Shown: positions 34,504-46,398, numbered from the stretch's first letter. The stretch is DNA of 64,000 nucleotides from Bimastos eiseni (GCA_959347315.1 OY365814.1:3692116-3756115); one strand, 5' to 3'. Made by a program: numbers and translations. Notes: generated by a model not told the origin, from the sequence alone.

Positions 34504-35869
34504 AATATTTATAAGCTATCACGCATTTACTGGTGTGCTGGTAGTCTAATATAGACTATTCTTGCTCACTTGCTTCAATTATACTACATATAGGAAATTT
34601 GTATCTTTTTTAACCACTCATTGACCAGTTTTATCCCGATTGATTTGCGTGTGAGACTAAAAGACTGATTTGTTAGAGTCCTATTGCTAACCCAGTTGGT
34701 CTGTTTGCATCTACTGCTGATGGCTAGAGTTGGTATATTTGCCAAGAGTACTTTCATTTTGTGAATGCCATATGACCGTGTTTTAAAATGTTGCTATTAT
34801 TTATACCTTTTGTAAGCTACTGTGCGTTTTCTTGCAGTCTAATTAAGAATATTCTTACTTATTTACTTTCTATCGTTCTACGTATAAACATAGACGCGTG
34901 AATCTGCATGATGATATCATCGTTCTTTGATAATGCCTGAAATTATCCTCGCAAACATTACGAATTAAAACAATTACATGTGTCATATTTTGCTTAGTTA
35001 CACTGGACACAGGTATAAACCCTCGTTTGTCTCAAACAGAAAACAAATGCCTTGATGTTTCAAACAGAGCATAAGCCCGTGTTTTCCAGCAAAGCAATTC
35101 GCCGGAGTAAAAAGTAATATGGTATAATAGGTGTCGAAGGAACAAGTGGAAACAAAGAAGATGGCTACTGAAAAATTAAAGCAGCATTAATTTTGTTGAA
35201 GGCTGGATGGCCAAGCACAAGACGTGTCACTTGGAGACACGGTGCAAGCGTTAGCCGTAGTTTTGCTAAAAGAAGAAGAAATAGAGGTTTGGTATGGTTT
35301 GCGGCGCTGTCGATTTATAATGCCATATAGAAAACCGACAACGCTCAAGTCTATACAGAAGCTCATACAGTGACCGATAATGATGGAAGAGAGAGACAGA
35401 GACAGAGAGAAAGAGAGAGAGAGGGAGGGAAATGAAGACAAGAAAAGAAGGACAAAGAGAAAAACGAAGACTTGAAGAAAGACATTGAAATGGAAGACAC
35501 GATGAAAAGGATACCAGAAGTACGAGTAGTGTTGCGTCCTCAAAGGGAAAGAGAACGTTTTAACCAAGATGAATTACATTATTATTTAGTTGGAACGCGC
35601 GGAACAGGTTTGATGAAAAGAACTGATTATTGAGAAGTGTGCGAAACCAAAAGATTAGAACGCTTAAAAACAAAAATGACTACGATAGAAATTCAATTTA
35701 AAAGGGAGAGGCAGAAGCACAAAGACGGATCATGAGCGTCGTAGTTTCAACATGAATAGATCATTCTCTTTTCTTTATCGTATATTCGGCTGACATGTCT
35801 TCTCTTTTCCAGATCTGCTGGTCACCTCTTTGCTCATGATGTACCTGGATTATTTCACGGTCGTCCATC
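34504..35869. other. Non-coding stretch
   Basis: Contains two diverged copies of a CTATTATTTATA...GTCTAATTAAGAATATTCTT-like sequence (34505-34575 and 34790-34865). A GAGA-rich purine tract lies at about 35385-35470. No gene. Confidence 0.45.
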
Positions 35870-36660
35870 AACCCAGTTGCCATTAGTAAAGAGTAGGCCT
35901 ATTCAATCTCTTTCAAACCGTCTTCACTCATTGATGTCACCTAATCGCCTCTTTCTTGATACGTCTAGAAATCAATTTATCTGGTTTGGTGCTCCTCAAT
36001 AACGTCGGAAGCTTGCTTTCGTTCTCCTCTCTGAAAGTTTATGTTCTTCTCCTTCTCATCAAGTGTTTTTCATCTGGATGTTGCTTTTGATAGTTACACA
36101 TACTTTTGTCAAACACATCTCTAATCATACACGCTTCATTGCGTCTCCGTGTCATTCGGGGTTCTGTCTCCTCCTCCATCTTTACTACCTTAGTTCATTC
36201 TTTCGTATGTTCTAGAATTGATTACTGTATTTCGCTTCTCATTTGTCTTCCTAAGGTTCGTTTTTCCTCTACGATCAGTAGACTGACAGCCAGTTTCCAG
36301 TTTCTCTCGCCTCCAAACCTTTATGTTTGATGCACTTCATTGACTTCATCTCCTATGCTCGGATTCAACTTAAAATTATCATTTTAATATTCAAAGGTCA
36401 AGCGGGATCTTACACAGAGATAATTGTTTGGCGTAATACTTTGATCTTGCCCCGAAATACCTGATTGACGTAATGAATCGGTCTTATTCAGCTTCCTCCC
36501 ACCGTCCGCTTCGTTCATCCGATAGACTTGACCGCTTGGTTCCTCTTACTAGAACTGCTATTTGGCTCAGTCTCGATCCTTTGCTTCAATTGGTCCCACT
36601 GTCTGGGATGCATTTTCGGCTTCTATTCGCACTTTAATTCTATATGGTTGTCTCTCATAA
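35870..36660 (+). mobile_element. Heavily decayed LINE fragment
   Basis: Stretches match the element at 50010-51345 at nucleotide and protein level. One is the region after the RT palm (SRIDYC); another is a later GPT/W block. Stops and frameshifts are frequent. It seems an older copy of the same LINE family. Confidence 0.55.
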
Positions 36661-37365
36661 TCTGTCGCTTTTCTCAAAAGTTGCTTTTTCTCGCGCAGCC
36701 TAACGCACTGGCAGCGCTTCTGAACGGGTTCATCCCATTAATGGCACCGTATACATGTCTAAGTGCAATACAATACACTGGACGTTGTGATTATCAACAC
36801 ATCTGGTCCAAAGTAGATTCAAGATGAACGTCCTCGCTACAAATGAAAAAAACGAATTATGTGGGTTTGATCTGCGCCAGTTTAAGTTTTTTGTCATAGG
36901 TCTGCTGCTTTATGCAGAGCCTAGAACTAGACAACTGGCAACGTTTCGTGAAAAATGCCACGCTCCAGAGATGGTCACACTACGGTTTAAGACGACAATA
37001 ACGATACGTGGACGGTCATCGAGCAGTGCACTTGGCAGCGCAGTATAACGGCATAAAAGAGTATACGGTACCGAGTCTGTGATGCCCTACAGTCCAGTAG
37101 AACCGATTTTCTAGTCAAATTTTACTTGATGTGGATTTGATGTATCCAATATGGATAACCGATCTTTTTGACTTATTTCTTCTGGTGCACTTGAAAAACC
37201 ATCTACAAGCAGTGAGGTCTAAGGCCTAATAGAATGTCATTTACGATTAAGTGACTCGTGTTAATTATATAGTGTGTTGTCCAATCGATCACATAATATC
37301 GTTAACAATATCGCACCAGATTATATTTCGTCATATTAGCATAACCTGTTTCTGATTATTCGTAG
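36661..37365. other. Non-coding stretch before the duplicated exon
   Basis: No supported exon. The frames at 36824-37048 and nearby lack recognisable domain features. Confidence 0.4.
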
Positions 37366-37620
37366 TTGTTGTAAGAGTTCATATTAATCTGGAAGGAGAA
37401 AATGTCGCCGACAGTGAAAATGACATTGTGACAAAAATAGAAAATATGTTTGATTAACAAAAAAATAGAATACTTGAACTTCTTCAATCGAGAGCAATTG
37501 CTACCAAGAAAGGCCAAAGCATTGTTCTCTACATCTACTGTAAAACAATCGAAGATCTACAACAATGACAAGAGTCGCTGACGTCAGAACGATTCAAGTA
37601 GTGCAGCAGAAAATTTGAAA
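37366..37620 (+). pseudogene. Decayed duplicate of the TRADD-N-like exon
   Basis: Starts after a TTCGTAG acceptor-like site. It parallels the functional-looking exon at 37774, sharing (V)VRVH/VRAH, the E-GEN segment and the identical TKKGQSIVLYIYCKTIEDL/AKKGQSIVLYIYCKTIEDL run. Stops fall after MFD and after LQQ. It is a tandem exon duplication of about 400 bp that has decayed. Confidence 0.8.
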
Positions 37621-37773
37621 GTACTAAGCCGGCGAGTTGAAATTCTTGAAACCAATATTATGTTTAGTCGTTTACAGTTGAGCACAATATCATCCTCCAA
37701 TACAATTCATGGAGATTATCTGCTTCTCTTTCTCGTGCAGTAATTGTAGTAATATGTTTCTGTTTATTTATAG

Positions 37774-38130
37774 TTATTGTGAGAGCTCATGCAACTCTGG
37801 ACGGGGACAACGTGACCGAGGGTGAAAACGAAATTGCGACAACGATAGCAAATATTGTCATGAACAGTTCAATTGACCAACCAAGTAGAATACTTGAACT
37901 AGCACATGGCAAAATAATTGCTGCTAAGAAAGGCCAAAGTATCGTTCTATACATCTACTGTAAGACCATCGAAGATCTAGAACAACTCCAGGAGTCACTG
38001 ACCTCCGAACAACTCAAAGAATCCGTTGAAATGTGGTTCAATAGTTTAGTAATTAGATCACGGAAAATAGCAGTGGCATCAATGACAATGTCCATTGAAG
38101 AGTTTCAGAAGATGCGAACATATTTCAAAG
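37774..38130 (+). CDS. Alpha/beta effector-domain exon (TRADD-N-like)
   Basis: Acceptor TTTATTTATAG|TT and donor CAAAG|GTAAGA; 357 bp, phase 1 at both ends. The 119 residues alternate strands and helices: VRAHATLDGDN, a helix EIATTIANIVMN, the strand/turn KKGQSIVLYIYCKTIEDLEQ, a helix and a final IAVASMTMSIEEF. This ferredoxin-like layout resembles the TRADD N-terminal-like domain found with death-fold domains in invertebrate proteins. I cannot confirm the family. The same phase as the CARD exons suggests one gene. Confidence 0.6.
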
Positions 38131-38224
38131 GTAAGAATTTTATTGAAATTGAATTGATAACTTTGCGCTCGATTTCAGGTGTATGTATTCTGCATAGGCT
38201 GATTTCGCTGTCATCTTAAAAACG

Positions 38225-38727
38225 GTTCACTATGAAAATATCGCATGAAAAATGTCGCGGATAAAAATATCGCAATCAATATTTCGCAATTAAAAATATC
38301 GCATGTTTATAATGTCGCACGATAATAATATCGTACATCAAAATGTCGCAATTAATAAAGTCGCACGTTAATAAAGTCGCACGATAATAATATCGTACAT
38401 CAAAATGTCGCAATTAATAAATTCGCACGTTAATAAAGTCGCACGATAATAATATCGTCAGTCAAAATGTCGCATTATACACCATGTAAGCCTTGGAGCA
38501 ACTTCTCCATCCAAGACAAACTTTTGATTGATCTAGCTTCTATGTGTGCAGAAACAACAAATATCATTGATCCAACTTCTATAATTAAAGGAGAATTGTT
38601 TTCATCAATCTAGCCTCTATTAGTCCAATATTTCTTTCGTCGATTCAAGTTCTAATTAAACGAAATTATTAACCTGCGACATTTTTAATTGCGACATTTT
38701 TACCCGCGATATTATTATCGTGCGTCC
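38225..38727. mobile_element. TIR-like element built of TCGCA-rich tandem repeats with inner minisatellite
   Basis: The left flank (38225-38475) is an array of about 17 bp units of AAAATGTCGCA/AAAATATCGCA and GCACGATAATAATATCG. The right end (38670-38727) is the reverse complement of the same units. The middle (38540-38655) holds three imperfect units of the CATCAATCCAACTTCTATTT minisatellite. No coding capacity. Exact ends and target duplication not found. Confidence 0.6.
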
Positions 38728-39061
38728 TATGCTGCCTCTTGAGGAGTGATCAAAGAGGTAATAGACGTGAACATCAATTATGTCGACCGTTGTTAACTGG
38801 CGCGAACAGACCTTAAAGTGATCAGAGAGATTAAGGACATGAAAGAACTGCCAAATGATTATTCGTCGCACCGCCCCACTTGCATTTGAACTGGAAGTTA
38901 CTTGGAAAGCCACGAACAAATTTCTCGACAATATTTTACACTTGCGATGCGATACAAATTATTGCGCGTTTACGGTCGTACGAATAACAGATCCGTGTTG
39001 AAAAAATCGGCAATAAATGTATTAGGACATTGAAGCAATTGTTGTCTGTTCATACATTCAG

Positions 39062-39145
39062 GTGAAGAAATCAGTCGACGGGATCTGAACAGAAAACATT
39101 CTGAAGATTTGGGAGAAACAGAGAATTTGCTTGGCAAACAGCCAG
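39062..39145 (+). CDS. Linker exon, 28 codons
   Basis: Acceptor GTTCATACATTCAG and donor CCAG|GTACTT, phase 1 at both ends, open in the frame predicted by the preceding exon. It encodes a charged segment (EEISRRDLNRKHSEDLGETE) without a domain. It is called only because acceptor, donor, phase and frame agree. Confidence 0.45.
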
Positions 39146-40687
39146 GTACTTACTGGCAACATTTTCATAATTGCGTGATGTAGGCTATTATGAGAAAAAT
39201 CATCTTGTAATGCGATGCCAACTGAATGCAAACTATGGACTTACTGCAAGATATGAGCAATCGATTGAGCTGCTAAAATACACTTCGCCATGCGAGTCAC
39301 TACCTTGTCTATCTTCAGTGTAAGATTGCTGTACTCTATATCTACCCAGGGTGAATGTTCCTGTTAGAGGAGGTTAAGGATTGACGCTTTTCTAAGAGAC
39401 TTAACAATGTACAGCTCAGTCTCGATGTCCTACTTTGTCTTGTCCGCGGTCGCTGGATGGGCGGCATCCTTAGAACAGCTGCTGCCTCTCTCCAAGATGA
39501 GTCATTCTCGTATTGCCTACCTTCTTAGCTACGCTCTTCCCTCTTCCTCTCTACTTTATCTAAACTCTTCGTACTATTCTGCATCTTGTGACTCTTGAAC
39601 TATTGCCAGTAGGGAACACCAAGCGTTCTGTAAGTTCCCGAGACCAGAACAGGCTTACTTAATACTTATGACAAGTCTCTACTACATCATTTCACATTAG
39701 GCTTTTCAACTCGCAGATCTCTTCGTGTCGTGAAATAGCCTAAGCTTACATTACCCGTCGCTAAGCTCTGTCATCCTAAACAATACTGATTGCAACTCTC
39801 TGCGTCGTGTCGTCCTATAAGACATGGCTAGTCGCACAGCTCAACGTCATGTCATCCTTGCCATTTGTCTACAGTGCAATCCCTCTTTCCCTTATTACTT
39901 TCCATTACCCGGCACTGTATGTGTGGCATGCCAGCCTCACATGTATATTTAAATGCGCATAATTTCCGGAGTTTAGTTTCCTTATCCGTCCTCTATGATG
40001 GCAGTTATGATGGCATAATTCAGAAAGGCCATTTGTTACTTATGTACAGATTTCAGATAACCAGACAGATTGAGTCATACATAATATAGCACTAGATATG
40101 GTTCAGTCATGTCATAACATGAAATATGCGTAAAAACACATGCAGTAGAGGTGAATTTCAATAGAATAATATTATCATACATACATAATAAATAACTAAA
40201 CACTACATTGTTGCTTCTTCTAACAGAAAATGATCGACAACCTTCGAAGGCAATGGTAAGATTATTCCTATTTCAAGTAGGGAATTTATTGCAGCCATTA
40301 ATCCTGAACAAGGCATTTTTACGAAATCATCTCCTTCTAGTAGTATAAAAGATAGCAATATGGGACATTTGACCTCACAATTGGTCAATCTGGGACATTT
40401 TACCTTAGGTCAAATCACCCACCTATAGGTTACCGCTCATATTTTTTATCTACGCCAAGGTCAAAACAATCGCCAAATCCACGACAAGCCTAAACACTGG
40501 TCAAATCGCAACCTATATGTTACCGCAAAATCACGAATTCGCCCTCATTCTTGCACAAGCCTAGGCTCTTGGTCAAAATTCCAACCAATTGGTCGAAATA
40601 CGAGAAAAATTTCCAATTCTTTCGATATTGCGATTACCCGCAGTTTCGCTGATGAATCGCGTGTTCACCAAGTCCTCATTATGAACT
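39146..40687. other. Intron left of the second Polinton
   Basis: No exon supported. 40360-40610 repeats GGTCAA(A/T) and TATAGGTTACCGC-type words, possibly a degenerate tandem array. 39430-39650 hints at a LINE C-terminal region but is too weak to call. Confidence 0.4.
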
Positions 40688-41489
40688 GATTACCTTTTCT
40701 ATTCTAAATATTTCTTGAGTAGTCTTCTGCAGCTCCTGATCATAGAATGATCCATGTATTTCTTCACCATTATAATCGATAATCTTATAAGTTGGAATAA
40801 CTATGTAGTGAATCAGAGATACTTTGAAAACCTCCTACATCCATCTCGGTGTATAACCCTTTTCAATGATGTTCTTGTTCTTCGTTATTCTAACTTTATC
40901 GCCTAGGTGTCATCGACTCCGAGATCTCATCACCGTACAAATTCATCCTTACTGCCTTATCATTCACTTTCTCACTAGCCTTAGATGGCGTAATTTTAAT
41001 AGAGCTATGCCTAGTCTCATTATAATTACTAACCATTTCTCCCAACACATCGATATATCTTCTGGTAGAATTAACAGTAAAGTACTTAGACATTTTTTCT
41101 GTCATCGTTCTATTCCATCGCTTGACGACGCACGATTTTTCTTCATTCTCCGTAGAATACAACTCAACCAATTTCTTAACATCTCTATTGTAAAATCCCT
41201 TGCCTTTATCTACCCACACCTTACCCGGTCTTCTACCCCTACTCTCGAGTGTCTTCGCGAAACCAGTAGCCGTAGATTTTCCACTGTTATCATTTAATTG
41301 AACGATCCATCCGTTCTTGGAAAATACGTCTATCACGGTTAACAAATATCTAGCGCCATCGTTATCTTTAGCAAAAGCCTACATATCGACTAAATCGATC
41401 CAGATTTCATCGATGCCACCAACGTACACCTTCCTTTTTCGAAAACCCCATACAACAGGCTTGTTTAATTCTTCAGCTAGTTGATCAGT
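40688..41489 (-). pseudogene. Integrase, second Polinton, chromodomain missing
   Basis: The catalytic core frame is 40896-41345, with WVDKGKGF and CVVKRW (the catalytic Glu position reads Lys). A TAG lies near 41382 after LVDM and a frameshift near 40905. The C-terminal part ends at IFRIEKV, exactly where the chromodomain starts in the copy at 1234. It is followed by non-Polinton sequence, so the element's end has been lost. Confidence 0.8.
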
Positions 41490-42027
41490 CTATTTCAAAG
41501 TAAATTGTAGTTTCGGGCTTTTTGTTAAATCGGCTATGCCTAACCCGAGACTCGCTTTAGTTGACAATATTGGCCTGACTAAAGATCGCTCTATACTCTC
41601 CCGTAAACTAGGATTAGGAATATTATTCAATTCGTTTATCATCGCTTTATTGTGGACGCCGTATCCGCGTGCCGATCTAAGCCAAATCGTGCCTATACGC
41701 ATTGTCGACTCTGTCGACGGGTTTCGACCAATCTTTTGGAGTTCCATCGGGATTCAACCGCAAATCTAGCCTAATACCGGGGCCAGTGAACTGATGACCC
41801 GGTAAGTGTATCTCACCCGGAAATTTGGCTAATGGCAGCTTAATGCCGCTAGTAACCGAATTAAGAGATTCAATGAGATGATCGCCGCCTTCTGCAGCTT
41901 TTACGAATTGAGTCTTTGTTTTTCCACAAACACCGCACACGCCGCTAAGCACTAGCCTTCCATTCTTCGCCACGACATTCTGAAAATTTTTAGTTTCAGT
42001 ATGAGTTTTACATTTAACGCAATACAT
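41490..42027 (-). pseudogene. Zinc-ribbon/PLA2-like protein, second copy
   Basis: Same domains as 2148-2681: YCVKCKT and GVCGVCGK at the start, then HQFTGPGIRLDLRL and NAYRHDLA. A frameshift falls near 41690, just after the His-Asp motif. The C-terminus differs from the first copy and reads in frame towards the integrase, interrupted only by a TAG at 41490-41492 in place of a Trp codon. In this copy the two genes therefore share one frame. Confidence 0.7.
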
Positions 42028-42052
42028 CCTTTTTAAATACAATACATTTAAA
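42028..42052. promoter_or_regulatory. Divergent promoter-like spacer, second Polinton
   Basis: 25 bp between the leftward PLA2-like ATG and the rightward ATPase ATG. It has TTTTTAAA on one side and CATTTAAA directly before the ATPase ATG, matching 2682-2707. Confidence 0.45.
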
Positions 42053-42806
42053 ATGGTAGTCAAAGATTTCTCGTGGAATGACGCAGTATCGAAACGATAC
42101 AATAGTCCTCTTTTACCCAGAAGTATTAGGGGGTTAATCGTAGGAAAGTCGGGCTGCGGCAAGACGACTCTATTGTTGAACTTACTTCTAAGCCAAAGAT
42201 GGCTAGATTACGACAATCTGCAAGTATTTGGAAGATCTCTCTTTCAACCAGAGTATAAAATCTTCAAGAAAGCATTCGAAGAAAAAATACCGAAAGAATC
42301 TGTCTTAGGATTATTCGATTGCCAAGACGATATCATGAGACTAAATGTTTCACCGGCGTTCGTAGTTGAGAAAATGGCAAAACACTCGGATAAAAAATCT
42401 TATATGTTTTTCAAATTCTTTGAATCATCGGATGACGTGCCAGATCCGAGAGATTTGAAACCGGATAAGAAGAACCTAATGATTTTCGATGATTTGCAGT
42501 TAGAAAAGCAAAATAAATGCGAGACTTACTACAGCCGGGGAAGGCATACTGACGTCGACTGTTTTTACCTCGCGCAAAACCATTTCAAACTACCGAGACA
42601 GACCATCAGAGAGAACACAAACTTTATATGCCTGTTTCCCCTAGACCTGAAAAAAAATTAATCACACCTACAACGACCACGTGAGTACAGACATGCCTAA
42701 GAAGGAGCTTAGAAAACTATTCGAAGCAGCGTGGAAGCCGCCCAACGGATTTCTCGTGATTTATCAAACGAATAATAAGAACCATGGCCGGTGTAGCTTT
42801 ATATAA
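42053..42806 (+). pseudogene. Packaging ATPase, second copy
   Basis: Walker A GLIVGKSGCGKTT and Walker B NLMIFDD are intact in the first frame (42053-42661). An insertion in an A-run near 42650 shifts the frame; the C-terminal part (STDMPKKELRKLFEAAW) continues in another frame to 42806. The stop codon lies inside the TATATAAA box of the next gene, so ATPase and penton genes nearly overlap. Confidence 0.82.
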
Positions 42807-42807
42807 A

Positions 42808-43597
42808 ATGGAATCGCTACTCGAAAAGATCGCGACGAACACGGAAAGGATGGCACGAAACACAGAGCCAAAGTCGTCGTTTTACGTCTTACTGAGTGAA
42901 AAGAGTTCGCGAGTAAGGACTCGTTTCAATCTGTTGATACAATTTAACAAGGACAAAAGTATGAAATGGCCCTATTCAATCTCGAAACATATATTTCCTT
43001 TCCAAACATCAGCGCGATGAACGACAACTTTGCGTATTCGTCGAATAATGTGGATATATGGAAAACTATGACCATTCCCGAAGGCTGCTATGTAATAACT
43101 GATATTAACGAATACGTCCAGAGAATCATGAAAGAGAGCGAGCATTATGATATCGTTAATGACGCATTCAATATAAGATTGAACCAGACAGCAATACGTT
43201 GAAGACTGTTGTTCATATAGCGGATAATTACATGGTCGATTTTTAGGCATTGAACTCTATCGGGAAGGACCTCGGTTTTGACAGGCGACGCTATATAGCA
43301 GAGTACCAGACATCTGAGAATATAGTGGACATAATGAGTATCTGCAATCTGAGGGTAACGAGCGATATCATTGGAGCATCCTATAGCAACGGAACTACTG
43401 ATAACATAATTTATTCCTTTTTCCCGAATGTAGGGCCTGGTTACAAGATCATCGAAACGCCGAGAAATTTAATATATCTTCCAATCACCCTATCCACGAT
43501 TTCGGTAATGGAAATCGCTCTCACAGACCAAAATGGTCAACAAATTAATCTACGAGGCGAGGAATTATCGATGAGGTTTCATATAAGAGAGGCTTAA
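42808..43597 (+). pseudogene. Penton-like minor capsid protein, second copy
   Basis: The start ATG at 42808 directly follows TTTATATAAA. Conserved blocks are spread over three frames with breaks near 42960, 43190 and 43245. The C-terminal half (43250-43597) is intact, with LIYLPITLSTI and INLRGEELSMRF. Confidence 0.6.
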
Positions 43598-43620
43598 AAG
43601 TTTTTATAGTTTTATATAAG

Positions 43621-44040
43621 ATGAGTCGATACATAAATGTCAAAGTTAATATTTGAGAAGGCCAAAAAGACGAAATCAAAAAATCGCTACAAGCGAGGAG
43701 TGGTGTTAGCATTGGATTACATCACACCGATTTAAATGGAAACCACGCGTTAGCTCTTACCCAAGCACAACTCATCAAGTTAGCTAAGGCGTATCAGGGT
43801 GGAAAAGGCGGGACTATCAAAATGTGTAAAACGCAATTAATACATAACCCAAAGTCGAAGGAGGCTTTATCAGCGCTATATTACCGTTTCATGCAACTGC
43901 AGGCAAATTCTTGCTATCGAGCGTGTTATCGAGCTTAGCAACGGATGCATTAACAGGAATAGATGCAGCGGCCGGATCAAAAGTCATAGATAAAGTCACC
44001 GGAACGGGTGGCGCGATATATCTCAAAAGCCGTGGTAAAA
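43621..44040 (+). pseudogene. Core (pX-like) protein, second copy
   Basis: The ATG at 43621 follows TTTTATATAAG. A TGA appears within about 12 codons and a frameshift near 43850. The hydrophobic Gly/Ala segment (SSVLSSLATDALTGIDAAAG) is at 43911-44000. Homology ends at about 44040 with GKNY, followed by an AT microsatellite insertion. Confidence 0.6.
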
Positions 44041-44630
44041 ACTACACACATATACATATATGTATATGTATATATATATTGGTCACTCGGCTGATGATAT
44101 ATATATACCGATTGACCAGTATAAATATATATATATATTGGTCAATCGGTTGATGTGCATATTCAGAACCGCCCTCTCTGAATAGGGCTGCATAGATGAA
44201 GTTCCCTGTATTCTCGGACCTGAGCAACTGCACTAAGCAGATCTCGATCTATCTCGCTCACTCACTCTGCCTATATATGTAAACACAAATATAGTCTATA
44301 AATGTATATGTGTATATAAATATGCGGCGTTTGATAGAATTCATCCAGTATTCTTTTCAGTATATTTCTGATCTACACGTCATTTACGTAACTTTAAAAT
44401 CAGCCTGAAGTCAAACCCTTATGAATCCTATGTGCTGTGCGCGCGTGTTTAGGCCAAAAGGATAGGTAAATGTAGAGAGAGAGAGAGACAGACAGCCAGC
44501 CAGACAATGCCAGCTCCATTCCGAGGCATGCAGGCATTTCAATTGAAAGGAATTGACCGGAGGTGGACTTGAATATGCTGCTTCTTGACTGCAGCCCCAC
44601 TCAATGAGTTCAGGCTTGATTGACAAGACA
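44041..44630. repeat. AT microsatellite-bearing insertion in the Polinton
   Basis: Interrupts the space between core and capsid genes. It contains (AT)n tracts around TTGGTCA(C/A)TCGG(C/T)TGAT units in both orientations (44080-44155), and a short GAGA tract at 44476-44490. No coding. Confidence 0.5.
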
Positions 44631-44639
44631 GTGGTAGCT

Positions 44640-44863
44640 CGTTATTCAGTTTATCGCACAAAACTGACCGCCCACAAAACTTCGCCTTTAAGCGTCGGCA
44701 AAGAAGCCGCAACGGAGATTGGAAAAAGGCCATCGATGTTGGTAAGACCGTTGCCATCAACGCGGGAAAGCGATTCGTGGATAAAGCCGATGCTAAGATG
44801 TTAAGTCCGCCACCGCAAACAGCCGTACTTAGCCAGCGGAGCAAGGATTCGTTAACCGTCTAA
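44640..44863 (+). pseudogene. Small basic virion-core-like protein, remnant
   Basis: A frame at about 44700-44863 reads KAIDVGKTVAINAGKRFVDK and ends with SKDSLTV then stop. It is Lys/Ala-rich, probably a helical basic core protein, and lies just before the hexon gene. The upstream part shifts frame. Family assignment is by position only. Confidence 0.35.
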
Positions 44864-45064
44864 TAGGTGACGACACGGCACTTAGTCGAGACAGCGAGGA
44901 AGAGTCGAAGAGTTTAATATGCGATAACGGGAAGACGAATATAAATAATTTGCCGTCAGGTTACGGTGGCGCCATATCGATACAAGATTACGTACGTGGG
45001 TCGGGATTGAAGTTTTTCCTAAAATATTTATCTGTTATAATAAAACAAGATGCAGTGGGATATT

Positions 45065-46150
45065 TTAAGAATTTACCGAAAATTTTATAACCGACGAGGC
45101 AGTCGAGAGATACGAGTGGCACGAGTATGAACCGGTAGCGAGAACGAATCTAAACAGCGCGGGGGAGATTCGCGTGAATATCGAACTTCAAGATCTTTTC
45201 AGCCATCCCTCCGAGTCATACCTGCTATTCGAAGGAAATTTAGCAAAGCCGATGTAACCGCGTACGCCGATGCCACGGCCATCACTAACGACGGACTCAT
45301 GCATCTCTTCAGCCAAATGCCGTATTCCCTGTCGCATCAAGAAATCGAAAGCGTGTTTCATCCTGGACAATCCACAACTATGCTGGGCCTAATGAAATAT
45401 CCCAACGACTTCGCTTTCGCACAAGGACTTAACCAGTTGCGGACTAAAGACACCGGCGCGACTGCCGTTATAACCGACAACTCTGAATTTGCTCTCAGAC
45501 AGGGGTGTCTCATTCGGAAACCAACTACAAAGGGCACATTTAGATTCATCGTGCCTCTGAAGCACATTTTTGGATTCTGCGAAGATTACCCTAAGGTTAT
45601 CTACAATACGAAGCAAACTTTTTTTGACGCTTGTTCGCGAATCCGACGACGATGCCGTCTTTAGGGCAAACGCTGCAGACATCGGGAAAGTCAACATCGG
45701 CAAAATATCGTGGTTTGGGCCTCACGTGATTCCGAGCGACATGAAACGACTGCAGTTGTTCAATACCATCGAATCAAAGGCGACTCTGCCAATGGCCTTT
45801 CGCGCTCAACTCCGTGACACCATATCAGTTCCTCAATCGACTACGTTGAGTTGGCGACTGAGCGTAAAGACATCGCCCAAAAACCGAGGTACATCATCGT
45901 CGGATTTCAATCGAACCGAAGCGGCAATCAGGAGGCTAATCAGTCGATTTTTGATAATTGCGATCTGAAAAAGATGTACGTGATGATGTATCAGGAAAGA
46001 TACCCAGAAGTCGACTACAATCTGTCATTCCCGAATGAACAGTTTTCGCGAGCTTATTGAGACGCAGTAACGTTTAGCAAGAAATTTAGCAAGAATGATC
46101 CGAATGGATCAGTTCGTAACTCAGAGCAACATTACGCCGGCCGATTACAA
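45065..46150 (+). pseudogene. Hexon-like major capsid protein, frameshifted
   Basis: The double jelly-roll major capsid gene is expected at this place. Conserved pieces in order are YEWHEYEPVARTN, LFSHPSESYLLFEGNLAK, SLSHQEIESVFHPG, IVPLKHIFGFCEDYPKVIYN, ISWFGPHVIPSDMKRLQLFN, RYIIVGFQSNRSGNQ and VDYNLSFPNEQFSRAY. They lie in different frames, with breaks near 45245, 45620 (a T7 run), 45885 and 46058. These pieces match the major capsid protein family of invertebrate Polintons as I know it. No intact product is possible. Confidence 0.65.
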
Positions 46151-46199
46151 AGATTTGCATCCGTTATTCGTTTTCGATGTTTCAAACAATCGACTGATG

Positions 46200-46378
46200 A
46201 AATAATCCGATACGCGTTGAGATCTTAGATGCCGTCACGAATGAAACAGTCGTTTATCCGTCGATGTATAAGACAAGTATGGCACTTAAAACCCGTCAGA
46301 ACACTTGGCGGGTAAACAACGGTAAAGTGTGGAGAAACAGATATGAGAAAAAGTCCTGGTTTACGGCTGAATTTTCAA
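46200..46378 (+). CDS. Unknown Polinton protein fragment
   Basis: An open stretch downstream of the capsid gene: VEILDAVTNETVVYPSMYKT and then WRVNNGKVWRNRYEKKSWF. It is rich in aromatic and basic residues. It lacks a clear start and its conserved-looking part ends at a hairpin (46370-46398). I do not recognise the family. Confidence 0.3.
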
Positions 46379-46398
46379 TGATGCCGTCATTGAAAATT
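46370..46398. terminator. Perfect 12 bp hairpin between converging gene blocks
   Basis: AATTTTCAATGA, a 5-base loop TGCCG, then TCATTGAAAATT. It sits where rightward capsid genes meet the leftward fiber gene, where bidirectional transcription end signals are expected. Confidence 0.35.

Noticed and set aside
39407..39598. Possible LINE C-terminal region
   Set aside because: Only a vague resemblance in mixed frames; not enough to call a transposon fragment.
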